Shown here: piece by piece, positions 47,162 to 59,009 of the stretch | Position numbering within the stretch: the stretch's first letter is position 1 | Layout: each line of letters begins with the position of its first letter | Notes under the pieces: generated by a model | Seen by the model: only the letters and a program-made list of their open reading frames with translations | Database searches by the model: none | Told to the model about the DNA's origin: nothing | Translations under genes and position numbers: made by a program | Assembly (NCBI GenBank): GCA_032158295.1 | Contig: CM063243.1 | Coordinates: forward strand, 13,732,931 to 13,796,930 | Direction: 5' to 3' | DNA length: 64,000 bases | Source: Pycnopodia helianthoides | Taxonomy: Eukaryota > Echinodermata > Asteroidea > Forcipulatida > Asteriidae

Positions 47162-47744
47162 TCCTTACAAAACAGTTATATCTGTAGGATAGTCTTACGT
47201 GTTATATTGCGTTCTTACACATCAACACTTTTGGTGTCCTTTAGACTATGGAATTATTCTTCCCAAATCAAGTTTTCTAAACGTTCAAAGTGCAACCAAG
47301 GAAGAGGAATTCTTTCGAAAAGGAAGAAACAGTATAGATCAACAATTGAAGGACACACAAACTGGTTTGCTTTTACAAATTATTTGTTGAGGTTGTTATA
47401 ATTTAAATATTGAAGACATCGGCGTATTGACAGGAAGACGACGCATGTAGCTCAGCTTTTTGCTCGGTGGACTTTGAGCAGAACTACAGTCTATACATTG
47501 AGCTTTCATCTTTCGTAGATGCAAATTTGCCGACTTGGAGCTGATTATAATCACAGTTTAAGCGGTTAACAACATCCAGTAAACTCTCATCAGAAGAAGA
47601 AGAAAGAAAACTTAAAATAAAACTAGAAATTCATCAGCAACGTGTCAAAGGTCGAACTACACATTTCTACCAATCTCATTTAGTCCTAACCTTGCCCCTT
47701 CTCACTTGCCTTTGTCGCCTCAGGATAACACAACGAACCCAAGG
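47162..47744 (+). promoter_or_regulatory. SCG5: Probable SCG5 upstream region and leader
   Basis: No coding signal in this 580-bp stretch. A pyrimidine tract and CAG at 47721-47723 could be an acceptor for a leader exon starting at 47724; otherwise the leader is continuous. The start codon has A at -3. Confidence 0.35.
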
Positions 47745-47958
47745 ATGAATCTGTACTTCATCGGCCTCATATTGGCTAGCGCCCTCTATCTGGTGAGTGC
47801 CACCTACCCGCTGTCATCCTCTGACAGGTTGGCCTTGCGAAGCTACCTGAGGGAGGCGTTGCTGGGTGACATGGACGAGGCCATAGTGGGACCAGCTACC
47901 AGAGAGGAGAGTGCTGCTAATAATAAGCTCATCATCCCGCCAAATACGTTTGTATCAG
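47745..47958 (+). CDS. SCG5: SCG5 exon 1: signal peptide and N terminus
   Basis: Signal peptide then TYPLSSSDRLALRSYLREAL, LGDMDEAIVGPATREE and IIPPNTFVS. An earlier in-frame TTG is not a credible start; the ATG at 47745 directly opens the signal peptide. Donor GTAAAG, phase 1. Confidence 0.9.
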
Positions 47959-50865
47959 GTAAAGTTTTTGTTGGTTTCATACCATATAAATGACAAACAA
48001 ACAGACCGGCGTGTGACAGAGGACCCTCGATGGACGCAAAGAAATCACAAGGCAAACAGTTTAACAAGTACAGCTTTCGTTCCCCGGTTTGAGTGAAGTG
48101 CTTAGTATCGCAACACATGCTGTGAACCCTTCTTTATTATTCTGCGTGACTTTGTGTCATCCTCGACTCGTCATTTGCTTTCCGTTTTTAACTCACAGGA
48201 GGAGCTGGAGAGGGTAAACAACACCTGGGAGCCAGCGGTAAGATCCCCAACAAGCAGGTAGCTCTACCCGAGGTACGCCCTGGCTACTCCACTCCGCCTA
48301 ACCCATGCCCCAAGACTATGGATACATCCGGTGAGTTACGGCCCCTACTTATGAGGGTATATTATTACACACACAACTTGAAAAAAGTGGACGAAAAATT
48401 GACAACTGTATACTAAAAACACCGTTTAATATGGAGGAGTGGGGGAATGATAATGTTGTGTGTGTGCTGCATTTGATAGAAAGAACCACTTTATCAAAAG
48501 GGAATGCCCGGTTTCGGTTGGCTGGAAGTCGTCGTCTTGCAAGTCTGATAGCATCTGTCTTAATATTCATCTTGTCTTTCAGGAAGGGATGTTGTGAAAT
48601 CAGAGGTACACCCAAGGCTTGTCTGTTACTGCATGAGTGGCTGGGAAGACAGCGACAGTGGAGACGACTGCACTGAATGTAAGTGGTTTACCAGACTAAA
48701 GTTTGCGTCAGCGGGGAGCGGGTCAGTCTTAGTTAAGAAAGGAATCCCACCCCGTCCCTTGTTCATCTCTTCATTCCCGCCATTCAAGTTCCACTCTTCA
48801 TGGCATTACCATTAACCACGCATGTTTAATTCAAGGTATGATGAGCACTCTAAACATGAAGCAACATTCCGAAAATCTACTCCGCGGCAGTAGAATAAAA
48901 TAATAGCAAGACAAGTTCTCTAAGAAACATAATCTACACAGCAAAAGTAGATATACACATGAGGTTACTGCAAACCAAAGAAACATTAATATACCTATAG
49001 TAAACACAATATTGGGATTTCTGTTTCCCACTGGACAGCTGATAACTGCTGCCTCGCTCAGATGCCAAACACCGCTGAATTCGTCAACCAGTACCAGCAA
49101 AACGGAGAACCAAAGGAACAGTCTTACATGCCGTTCAAACGGGTGAGTGGACGGAACCGAAACTAAGACAATTTTCCTCCAACAATAATGCCCACAATGG
49201 GATACTTTAAACTGTGGGGTTTGACGACTGATGAGTTAGTTAGTTGGAAAGCACTGAGGATTAATCTTTAGAAATGAAGAATTCTGAAAAACTCTCTTTA
49301 AAAACAAGCAGTTGACTGAAGTCAAGACCGATGCTTAATAATGCGCTTCTCTCACGAGCCTCTTCAAAATAATGAGTGATATATTATATGCCACAAAAAA
49401 ACTAAATGAATCCACCATCACAAGGCAGCAAATAAATGCAACAAATCAACCTTGTTTTTCAACAGAAATGAAGAAAGCCACATTTCAATACATGTAGAGC
49501 TTTAATAATATTTAATTAACAAGGGAAAATCCTTAATGTAATTCGTCAAAGAATTATAATCATCTATCTATCAAGAAAAACAAACCACTCAGAAGGGGGA
49601 AATGTAGGATACAATGGAAGGACACGATCGTTGAAGTTGGGAAAAAGGAAGTGATCGGATGATTGAAACTGCCATTGTTTTATCCGTCTCAGAATCAGTA
49701 CCATGAGGGAGAACAGAGGGTTCAACTTGTGGCTAAGAAATCACCCGAAGTGATTGCCAAACGAGTAAGTCAATTACTCTTGGATCTATTCGTTAATCAC
49801 ACGGGTGGGAGTACTGGTAGGGTATAGGCGCGCGGGGAATGATGGGAGGGGCTTTGCACTTTCTGTTTTTTGTTTTGCTGGGGCGCCCTCCAGCTTGAGA
49901 GAGTCATTATTTTGCTTGATTTGTTTCATATCAAAGTGTGGAGGTTTTTCTTTTTAAAGGAAACGTGTTTCACTTGAGGCCTATCAGATGAGTGAGCAGG
50001 GGAAAACGAGCACACCTGTAAAATATTTTCAAAGGCTTGGGAAGCTGGTGCACTTTTTGTTTTAGATAGAGCTGCTCTGGTGTGTATTTGGTTGTCTTTG
50101 TGATTCATAAAGCAGGACTCAACGTAGGGAAACGATTTCGTTTTCAATTTGGAGTTTGACTGTTTTTCTTTCATTCCCCCCCCCCCCTGCAGAGCCTTGG
50201 GAGCAGACGACTTGGAACAAAGGTACAGCTTGGATTTACATTGGTGTTTAGTTCTATCATATCGGCTATATAGGCCTATAACTGAAAGCACCAACTGATT
50301 CAGACTTTCTTATAGCACCTATTTTAAAAGTTGCATACAAACATTTATCTCCATGGGGGTTAAAGTGATTGGCACACTTTAATTTACAGCTCTCCGTTCC
50401 CTCATCCTTCCATCTATACAGGGCCTGACCCTTTATACACTGCCGTGCCAACTCACAGGCAATCAAACCCCACGAATTCTGTGCAGTTTTAACCCCACTG
50501 CCGCCCCATGTTCGTTTCACCACTAGGTGCAATTTTTTCCTAGGGGAAATTCTTACCCCGGGCCTAGCACGAATGGCTATTTCCCTGGAGTTTGCCGGGG
50601 TTAGCTATTCAAGAGTGAACAGGTCGATCAAATTTTCCTGCCAATTGTATTTATATATTTTGTTGGGGATTCGTCCATTTGTGGAAGGGGCTTATTTCGG
50701 AAGATTTCCACGCCAACTTTATTCAGAGGCATTTTGATAATAATTATATACATATTTTTTTTTTTTTGTTCTCAGCGTTACAACCCATTCATTGACGGCC
50801 AGCCCTACATGGAAGGTGTCGTTGCAAAGAAGTCACCTGGCCTCTCTGGTCTGCCTGCCATGTAA
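47745..50865 (+). CDS. SCG5: Neuroendocrine protein 7B2 (secretogranin V)
   Basis: Seven in-phase exons (47745-47958, 48199-48330, 48583-48678, 49039-49142, 49693-49764, 50193-50222, 50776-50865) encode 245 residues, against about 212 in human. 7B2 is the chaperone of prohormone convertase PC2 in the regulated secretory pathway; its N-terminal domain aids proPC2 folding and its C-terminal peptide inhibits PC2. A signal peptide (1-19, MNLYFIGLILASALYLVSA) precedes the conserved block GGAGEGKQHLGASGKIPN and PPNPCP (104-109). The core CCLAQMPNTAEF (151-162) corresponds to CLENTPDTAEF of vertebrates. Basic sites KR182, KR206, RR212 and KR217 flank the C-terminal region, which ends with YNPFIDG and the inhibitor core VVAKKS (231-236). 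Oddities are a 32-residue Cys-rich insertion from exon 3 and a second VAKKSP at 195-200. It indicates neuropeptide or hormone processing. Confidence 0.94.
48199..48330 (+). CDS. SCG5: SCG5 exon 2: GEGKQHLG and PPNPCP block
   Basis: Encodes GGAGEGKQHLGASGKIPN through PPNPCPKTMDTS, the most diagnostic 7B2 segment (the PPNPCP turn is invariant in the family). Phase 1 at both ends. Confidence 0.95.
48583..48678 (+). CDS. SCG5: SCG5 exon 3: symmetrical 96-nt Cys-bearing exon
   Basis: Encodes RDVVKSEVHPRLVCYCMSGW and EDSDSGDDCTE. Phase 1-1, so skipping keeps the frame. Vertebrate 7B2 has nothing this long between PPNPCP and DTAEF. Acceptor TGTCTTTCAG, donor GTAAGT. Confidence 0.8.
49039..49142 (+). 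CDS. SCG5: SCG5 exon 4: NTAEF core and first KR site
   Basis: Encodes DNCCLAQMPNTAEFVNQYQQ and NGEPKEQSYMPFKR, ending exactly at a dibasic KR. Donor GTGAGT, phase 0. Confidence 0.92.
49693..49764 (+). CDS. SCG5: SCG5 exon 5: first VAKKSP segment
   Basis: Encodes NQYHEGEQRVQLVAKKSP and EVIAKR. Phase 0 at both ends, so it is another skippable module. Flanked by KR before and after. Confidence 0.85.
50193..50222 (+). CDS. SCG5: SCG5 exon 6: 30-nt microexon
   Basis: Encodes SLGSRRLGTK between a C-rich acceptor tract ending TGCAG and GTACAG. Adds an RR site and, with exon 7, makes the KR that frees the last peptide. Phase 0 at both ends. Confidence 0.7.
50776..50865 (+). CDS. SCG5: SCG5 exon 7: C-terminal inhibitory peptide
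   Basis: Encodes RYNPFIDGQPYMEGVVAKKS and PGLSGLPAM, stop TAA. Matches the NPYLQGQ...VVAKKS pattern of the 7B2 CT peptide, whose VVAKK core is essential for PC2 inhibition in vertebrates. Confidence 0.94.
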   Translation, partial: RYNPFIDGQPYMEGVVAKKSPGLSGLPAM

Positions 50866-52700
50866 AATCAGGGTTCAAAGGTCAACGGTAAAAGGTCACG
50901 CAGACGACTAATCAGTCTGACAGTTATCATCGATTCACATTGTTTATTATCAAATGTTGACACGGGTTCATTTTGGCCAGTTTATGATCGTAATATGGTG
51001 TTTTTTTTATCCGTACAAAGGCAGCATACTGAATGGCATTGAACAATCAGTTGATAATAGATTTGTTAATGACCGATGACAACTGTCTTAATTGATTGGA
51101 GAAAATACTTAACGCACAAGCAAATCCCATTGTGCACGAATGTTGAAATACTTAATAATTACATTTTCTAATTAGGATTTCCCACCAGTTTTATCAGTAC
51201 AACTATTTTTGATTCATAAAGAATAATTTCACAGTATTGACAATAAGTTCAAATCCGCCGCAAGGTGGATCCGGTCGTCATGGTATGATCACATTAATGA
51301 TTAAGTTATTATGGTCGGTTTCATGTTACGAAAGAGACTCCTGCTTCAAGTTAATGATTCTGCATGCCAGAATGTCAGCTAAGCTTAGGAGAGTATGGAG
51401 TGGGGGACAACTTTTGTTTCTCTTTTTTTTCAAAGATGTAGAATTTTAGAGGGTAAGGTAACACCAGTTGAGTATTTTTTGTTTAAATTATAGACCGTAT
51501 GCACATGACGTCAAATGAGTAGGGCGCCCTCGCCTAGAGATCAAAAGGAGGTTGTTCATTGGCCAATCCTGTGCGCCGCGCGTACACATCAATGCGTTTT
51601 CATTGTTTCACTATCGGTTAGATGGCGGCTGGATTACATATAAGTGCATAAGGTGTATATAGACAACCCCATTTAATTTTTATCTAAAACATGACTGGTT
51701 CCAGCGACGTGGTTTATTCACATAGGTGTTTTATGCAGTCTGGGAACTCTTCAAAAAAATGGCACTAGGATCAATTCTCGAGAACGGCTTGTGGATTCGT
51801 CTCACAAAAGCAATTAGTATTAAGAAAGACACAACTTAGGACGATGGAGCATGCGCACTAGGGGAACATTTGACTTCATTGATTCTGAACGAGTAAATTA
51901 TTTTCAAGATATACTGCACGAATTAGATTAGCATGATAATATTAATTGATTAGATTTAGTTGATAAAGGGCTTACAACAGTCTGTGCGTACAAAGTAACC
52001 GTTAGTATTATAGATTGACCATTTGAACGTTAACTAAAAATGAAATCCGTTCGGCTTCGCATCATTTAAAAAAGTGAAAGGAGACATCTCGGCTTAGTCG
52101 GTTCATAAAAATAAGTTCCCCCCCATTCAAAACATGTGCATTTTTGTAGGAAAAGTCTTTGATGACGGTGATTTCTTGCTAGAACAGTGGATAGACTTTC
52201 TGAAATTTCTGAACGGGAAGTTGAAACAAAAAAAATACACACATAAAACTAACACGGATCCAGTATGCAGTCAATGTAGGCCCACTGTAGGCCTAGTATG
52301 TTTATACAAAGTGCTATGTACTGCTAACACATAAATTTAGCTGGATTAAAAAGCCCTCAGTTTTAGTCAAAATACACTAGTTTGAATTTGTATGCACCAC
52401 GACCGTATATTTGTTCTGGTTTGCAACATCAAGCACCCTCAGTAGAACAACAATGTAGCATGCTGTACTATTTGGGCACAGTTCTGTTATTTTTCCGTTC
52501 TTGCACGTTATTCTAGCGATTCTAAATGCTTGAACTAATAGGGCCCAAAACTGATGAATCTTGCGATAGTTTTAGAGCGCTGCATGCACAAGATTAGAGG
52601 AGGGGCTTGTGTGTACATACTTTGTATAGAAGAGTAAAAAGAAAAGGGCTAATATAGATACTTACTGCGTATATACATAAAGACTATAGGTGTTTAATAA
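50866..52700. other. SCG5 3' flank and intergenic DNA
   Basis: No canonical AATAAA is seen in the first few hundred bases after the stop, so the transcript end is uncertain. It contains the CRE-type repeat at 51500-51640. No further gene is seen. Confidence 0.45.
51500..51640. mobile_element. CRE-ended MITE, copy 3 (right end decayed)
   Basis: TGACGTCA at 51506-51513, then GGGCGCCCTCG, ATTGGCCAATCC, GCGCCGCGCGTACA and TTAGATGGCGGCTGG in the same order as 38128-38286. The right-hand CRE is lost. Confidence 0.7.
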
Positions 52701-53215
52701 AAAAAACAATCTACTTAATAAAGTACTATAGATTTATGATATTGTTATAATATCAGTCAATATTTTGATAATATTTAGACTAAATTCATCGAATTTCTCT
52801 TTAACGAAATTGAAACAACGTAATCGAATTTTTGAGTTAATTTTATCAAGAGCTTTATCGAGTTCAATCCTAAAAGTGACTAGCTTTGTCTTTAAAATGG
52901 TAGTCAATTAGTCTCACTACGCAAACAAAAGTGACGTCATCAGTAGTCGGCTACGTTGTTCATGCATGCTCACAAGGTCCCCAAAAATGAGTAATGAAAT
53001 AATTGTCAGGATGATGTTTTGGTTTGACATTCTTGATTGTAATGAATTGAAATTTTGAAAGAAAAGAAGAATTGTCCGAAATACATTGGCATAATAAATA
53101 ATTGTTCCATCCCCCAGAAATAACAACGTGTCCGTGTCGGTCCTTATGTTCTTTTTCCTTGCCATTGTCGTATGATACGGAAGCGTATTGCCGCCACATG
53201 AATACAAAATAAAAT

Positions 53216-53356
53216 CTGACTTACACGATAAATCCAAACTAATCGTGTACGTAATACTGAGTATGATAAATCCAAACTTATCGTACACGATAATCCAAAC
53301 GTATCATGTACGTACACGATAAGTTTTGATTTATCGTGTACGTACACGATAAGTTA
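53216..53356. repeat. Cluster of ACGATAA palindromes
   Basis: Several direct and inverted copies of TACACGATAA lie within 140 bp. A 22-bp perfect palindrome spans 53331-53352 and is centred on GTACGTAC. Nature unknown. Confidence 0.75.
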
Positions 53357-54059
53357 TCCGTAGTATTACCTTTAACTTAAAAACTTAAATTTTCTGTTTG
53401 ATTCATCGCGGGATCTGGGAGGGTACATCGTTCCATGATGACATTTTGTTTAATTTTGCCCTTCCCTGTGGACGGCCTCTGTTCGTATATTTTGTCCAAA
53501 GAATTAGAATATCAATAAATAATTGTTCCTGTATCCAAATACATCATAATGTCCTTATCAAACGAGTCCTTATGAATAGCATAATGTGAAAATGCGTTAA
53601 CGAAAACAGATCCACCGTTAACAACACTGAATAATTAATGATCGTACGCACGGTCCAAATACGATAACATGTTCGAACATGCAGGTAATTTCGTAGGATC
53701 TAGGCTTGGGCCTAAATACTGTAGAGCAAAACGAGTCTTGTTTCTGATAACACAAACGTCTCTTATGAAGACCTTCGTCGTGGTGCAGACATGTTTTCGG
53801 TTTGCATTCCGCCAAATCCAAACAGAGGCTTGAATGACAAAGTTATAGGCTTGCCCTTTTTCAAGAAGATCTCAAACTTTCTTGTCATTTTGTCCACTGT
53901 GAACCAGACAAGCCTTTATAATGTAAAAAGGGTCCACGCTGCGCTGCATACGTCCAAGTGCGCCCTCTTTGTTTCACATGTTGCTGAATAATTAATTACT
54001 GCTCAGACACAATGCAAAGTGTCATTATTATTGCCATCAAAACAATTCATTTATAATTG

Positions 54060-54300
54060 TTCCCCGAGGGTACCACTAATTGCCAGCCTCCCCAGGGGAC
54101 GCTTTGACGGGCCCCGCTCAGGCGGCCCCGCACCGCCGACCCCGCGTCTGGTCTTCATGCCCGTAAAAAGATACACCCATAACGAAATGGCCCACCGTGT
54201 ACCCCTCGGGAGGCGACGAGAGGGAAATACCGCTGATTTCCACCCCCTCTGGGCAGCCCAGCCCGCTTGAGCCGTTAAGTCGCGGTCGAAATGCCAAACA
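54060..54300. other. GC-rich island of unknown nature
   Basis: About 230 bp with many CpG and CCC/GGG runs in AT-rich surroundings. Both strands have open frames here, none with a family signature. It could be a promoter, an exon of an unseen gene or a foreign/repeat segment. Confidence 0.4.
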
Positions 54301-55138
54301 TTTTTGTTGGAAGTATACCGGAAAATCATAAAATATTCATAACTTTGTTTTTGATGAATGGATACGCATTCTTGGAACACGATCACTTTCCGGTTACTGA
54401 GGTGAAATTTGGGTTCATTTTGTACTTAAGGGTTAAACTTGTCATTTTTTCTGTTTTTAAGATGAAAATAACACTTATTAATGTCATTATATAACATCAA
54501 ATCGGCGAAAGAGGACAAACCACTATTTGGTTTATTGGGTTAGGCCTATAGGGTACTAAACCACAATATTACCGAAAAACATTGGCACAAAAGAAGCTCT
54601 AGTAAAACTAACACGTAGTCAAATCGCAGGAATTTACAAAAACATTATGCCAATTTTATTCCATTTCACTAAACTTTTGATTTCCCATTACAATTTACTT
54701 TGATGCCAAAGAGGTGTCAATCGGTTTCGACAGTGCATTTTTCCAGTCGGGAACATAGTCCATAAGCCATGTTTAGAAATGTTGGACACATGACTATGAC
54801 ACTATAAAAAAACTAATAGGTTTGGGTAAATTTGTCTGTCGACACACAAACCAAACAGTGCACTCCTACAGTGTATGGCCCCGTATGGATCTTTTTGACC
54901 AGCATTTAAAACTACACGGACTGCATGTCAATACGAATTCCACCAAACTTCGGAATTCATGCCTCTTGCCTTTTCGCGCACGATAGTTTCAAGACAGGCC
55001 CTGTGCTCGTTGAATCTTTGAAAATTTGACTCCTGAATCAAATGTTTTAATATTTCAAATCATGTAAAGATTATTCTAAAATGTCTCATTTAAATCCAGT
55101 ACTATACGTGACTGCACATTCTGCCATCCATAGACTAA

Positions 55139-55290
55139 TGGGGCTCGATTTCACAAAAAGCTAAGATTGATCTTAACTGCAAATCACTCTTAATTTCTAT
55201 TGCAAAGTGTGATGTTACAATACAAATCACTATGGAAATATTGACAACCCATCTTGAGATGAATCTTAGTGCTTTGTGAAATCGGCCCCA
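55139..55290. mobile_element. MITE with GGGGCCGATTTCACAAAG ends
   Basis: Left end GGGGCTCGATTTCACAAAA and right end GCTTTGTGAAATCGGCCCC are inverted over about 35 bp including CTAAGATT and ATCTTA words. Confidence 0.75.
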
Positions 55291-55309
55291 GGTGACCTAA
55301 CCAATGTTC

Positions 55310-55690
55310 ATGCCGAATTTAAATATCATGTTATCACCCCCAGTGTCCCCCCTCTCTGTCAGGGGTACTATACACTTTTCGAATGTAAACAAATCCACCC
55401 AGATTAAGTCTTCAAAACCGTCCCAAAGACTTGTAAAAACGGTTGCCCATAGGAAGGGTTCACGTGAGGTCGCCCTGTCCCGCCGGTCACTGTCCCCGGT
55501 GGCTGTGTGATACCCTTGACTCGCTGTAGTGTGCCCCGGGATCACCGGAGCCAGCGTGTCGTGTGCTAGGGGGGAAGAGGGAGCCATTTGACGGTGGCAC
55601 AGGGGTTGTCACGCTCGCTGAGGACAAACACTCGTCGGTGGAGTTTTGTCCTTTGGTCCTGATGAGTCGATTGAGCCTTAACACCGGTGT
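55310..55690. other. GC-richer block with minus-strand open frames, coding status unclear
   Basis: Minus-strand frames of 96 and 65 codons (such as RLNRLIRTKGQNSTDE) overlap in different frames. No splice-linked partner, signature or start context supports either. It may be an exon of an unrecognised gene. Confidence 0.25.
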
Positions 55691-55983
55691 TTTAATCGCT
55701 GATGAGGCTTGACATCAACAAACTGAAATATTATTTCTGGAGAAGTAAGACATTTCCGTGCTGCCTTGTTGAAACGTGCATTGTAATTTCCTAGACTGAT
55801 GCTTATTACACGCATCTTAACGACCTGTTTCCATGCTGATTTTCTGTTCGTATAGTGCACACATAAAACCTAAGGTGCACTGATAAGGTACACTATTGCC
55901 CCATCCGTTTCTAAAGTTTGTGATTCAAAAAGTTGGTGCACATTTTTATTTCAGAAACAAAGTGGTTTAGGTTCGTATCACAA

Positions 55984-56133
55984 AGTTTTCACTATTTTCT
56001 CGTGACCCAGATGGCCGATCAATCTCAAACTTCTACAGGTTTGTCAGTTTATGTATATGGTGGATTACATAAAGTGCTTACACTGCCAGCAACTGTTTTG
56101 TTAGCAACAACCAATTCTGTAATGTTCCTTTAA
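55984..56133 (-). mobile_element. Truncated family A MITE (copy 4)
   Basis: Inverted relative to copies 1-3. It holds TCTCGTGACCCAGATGGCC, GTGCTTACACTGCCAGCAAC and CTGTAATGTTCCTTTAA but lacks the other end. Confidence 0.75.
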
Positions 56134-57067
56134 GAACAACGATGGTTTGTGTACGTATTACAGATCACTCCCTTGCTTATTTACCGTGTTGCACAGGGGG
56201 ACAAGAAAAAATAGTTCTACAAGTATAAGGTCAACGTGGGGGAAAGTAGAACTAAAGGAAAAACATAAACGACTTTCTTTAAAAATGAAAGTATAGATTT
56301 GTATCAGTTTCTCTATACACTGCGCTTCCAAATTCGCCCACGGTCAACTGTAGCCTTCGTCGCTGTTTGTGTTCTCTTTGGGTCGCTTACATCGGAATTA
56401 CCTCCCCCGCTGTCTACCCATTGAAGCCAATAGGGTCGGGCGCCATCACCGGGGACAACACGGTGGTTCAAGTTAAAGATACCGTGCGCAATTTGGAACC
56501 GGTAACTCATCCCCCCCAAAAAATGTTTGGCCCAAATCCCAAAGCTTTATAAATCAACAAACATTTATAGTTCACGGAAACAGCATGCTCAATTATTATT
56601 ACTTCTTTTTTTTTAAGAAAAAAGGCTGGTCTAGGGAACGTGACATTGTACCTAAAGCGTTCACGGATTGGTTGCATGCATTAGGCTTTATTATCGTGAT
56701 TTACAGTCAGTGGGCTTGATCAATCAGTTTTGTTTTGTAGTTTCAGCGATGTAGGTCAACCTTACACAAGTCAATGAGAAGCGTAGCAACACATTTAACG
56801 CCACGCAGCCATTTTCCAATCGAGTTACTGTATAGCCAAATCGAGGCCGGAATGATAGCTTGGTCTTGTCCCGTCTGGGGTACTCTATTGAGTGTCAATA
56901 GCTACGTTTACATATTTTGCAAAAAAATAACCTCCCGGTACTGGGCCGGCAAAAGATGCTGACTGTCTTTGTCAGTGGATTTATTTGCATGTCTCTATAT
57001 ACAGGTGCTTTAAAGGTATTACAATAACCCAATTTGTATGCTTATTAACCCATTGAGACATTTTGGG

Positions 57068-57415
57068 TTAAAGGCCCTGTACACTATTGGTAAGATCGAA
57101 AAACACAAATGTTCACAGATTCACACAAAACTTACATGATTTAGAGTAAGTAATGGTAGAAAGGGTTCCCTAAAATATTTCTGCCTAAAATGCTATCGTT
57201 TCTGAAAAACGAGTAAAACAATAGTTTTTATCACGCGTGATAAAAACTCGATGTTTGAAAAAAAAAAACAGAAAACACATACGGTCTATTTTCTCGTGAC
57301 CTCAAAGACCAATATAGCTCAAACTTTCACAGGTTTGTTTGTTTATGCATATGTTGAATCACACAAAATGTGGACACTGATTTTGAGCTGTTACCAAAAG
57401 TGTACAATACCTTTA
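57068..57415. mobile_element. TTAA-bounded MITE, family B copy 3
   Basis: Begins TTAAAGGCCCTGTACACT; the right end GTGTACAATACCTTTACA has lost its exact TTAA. Contains TATCACGCGTGATAAAAAC. Confidence 0.75.
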
Positions 57416-58134
57416 CATACTTGAGGTGAACCCTCGGAACTCTTTAAATGTTGGCATTTCAGTTTAGTACATACTTGTATTAAAATGCGAACTTTTGTCA
57501 TGGAATTTAGTTTAGGGAAATGTTTACTTTCTATATAGGCCTATACACAATGGAGCTGTAGACACATTTGCCCCAACAACCGTTAGCTGGAACGCAGTCT
57601 GCGATAGCCATTTTGCCCGAACTTGTGGCCTCCCCTCGAGGGCCTCGCATCGCCTTTAATCCACCGTGCTACCACGGTATCCTTTCACTTCATCCACTGG
57701 CACCAAACTTTCTACCGTTCAGATCGTTGGCACGCGATAATGCGCATTCGATTTAAAGCGCGGCTATAACAGAATATTTTGAGGGGAGAAACATGACCAA
57801 CCGTTGGGGAAATCCATCAAGGACCTAACTCTTTTACTGTAAACTTGTTCCTAGTTTGCGATTATGGACCCAACCAGTCTTCTGTTCAGACGGTTGGCAA
57901 GCGGTAGTGCCGTGAGTTTTAAAGAGAGTGTGCCTTTAGAATCTTGAAACAAAGAGATCGCGTAATTTTGTTCACCACTTTGAAGAAATTTATAAAGGAA
58001 ATAAGTTCTGAAATAGTTCAATCCAGTGGGCGTCTTTTAGCTTCCAATAAAAACATACAATATAATTCTCGGGATTTCTTTACACTTTGTCATTTATCTG
58101 ACAACGGCTCACTGTGTACCGCGTTCTCTTTCAT

Positions 58135-58491
58135 TTAAAGGGTGTGCACAACATTGGTAAGATTGAAAATATAAATGTTCACAGATTTGCACATAACTTG
58201 CGTGGTATAAAGATGGTCGTGGTGGAAAACTTCCCCTTAAAATAGTTTAGCCTGAAATGCTATAGCTTTTAGGAAATGAGCAAAACAATTAGTTTTGATC
58301 TCGCGTGCCCAAACCCGACGTTTAAAAACAATGAAAACGTATAATGTTTTTTTTAAAACTATTTACCCGTGTCTCCGATGACCGATTGAGCTTAAACTTT
58401 CACAAGTTTGTTATTTCATGTATATATGTTGGGTCACATAAAGTGCAGATACCGGTCTCTGACAATTACCAATGTTATACATGTGCTTTAA
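58135..58491. mobile_element. TTAA-bounded MITE, family C copy 2
   Basis: Begins TTAAAGGGTGTGCACAAC and ends TTATACATGTGCTTTAA. Shares AAGATGGTCGTGGTGGAAA-type sequence and GACCGATTGAGCTTAAAC with 33072. Confidence 0.7.
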
Positions 58492-59009
58492 CAGTCTTCA
58501 TCCTAAGTGGAAGAAAGCTCGTGTTTGGGCTAGGTCGCGTCTCCCCTCTCCAGATCCGAGGCTCATTATTAAGAGAGAGTCAAGTATGGTGGAGAGAGAT
58601 GAGAGTAAGGCTGCATAAGAACAATACCCAATTATGATGATTAGAGTTTCGTGCAGGTTTCCCACGACAATCTGCAGAAATGTTCAGTTTGTGCATCCAC
58701 ATTTATGAAATAACTTGGAGAGATTCAAGAACAAACGGGTATCGAACAGTAATCATTTTGAAAAGTGTCCAACCGTCACATTTCTCTTTCACTGTCCAAA
58801 TTAATCATCATTTGGCACCTTGATATTATGGCTATGTATTTTTTCTATAGTATGTTCCTTGCGTTCAGCAATAGTCCTTAACAATGATTCTTATTTAATA
58901 TATGATAAGGGTCCAAACTACTACGGCTTCTCAGTATTGAAGCTTTTTCCAAACCTGGTATTTGGCCCATTATGAAGCAATGTGCCTTTTTTCACGGCGC
59001 TTCAACATC

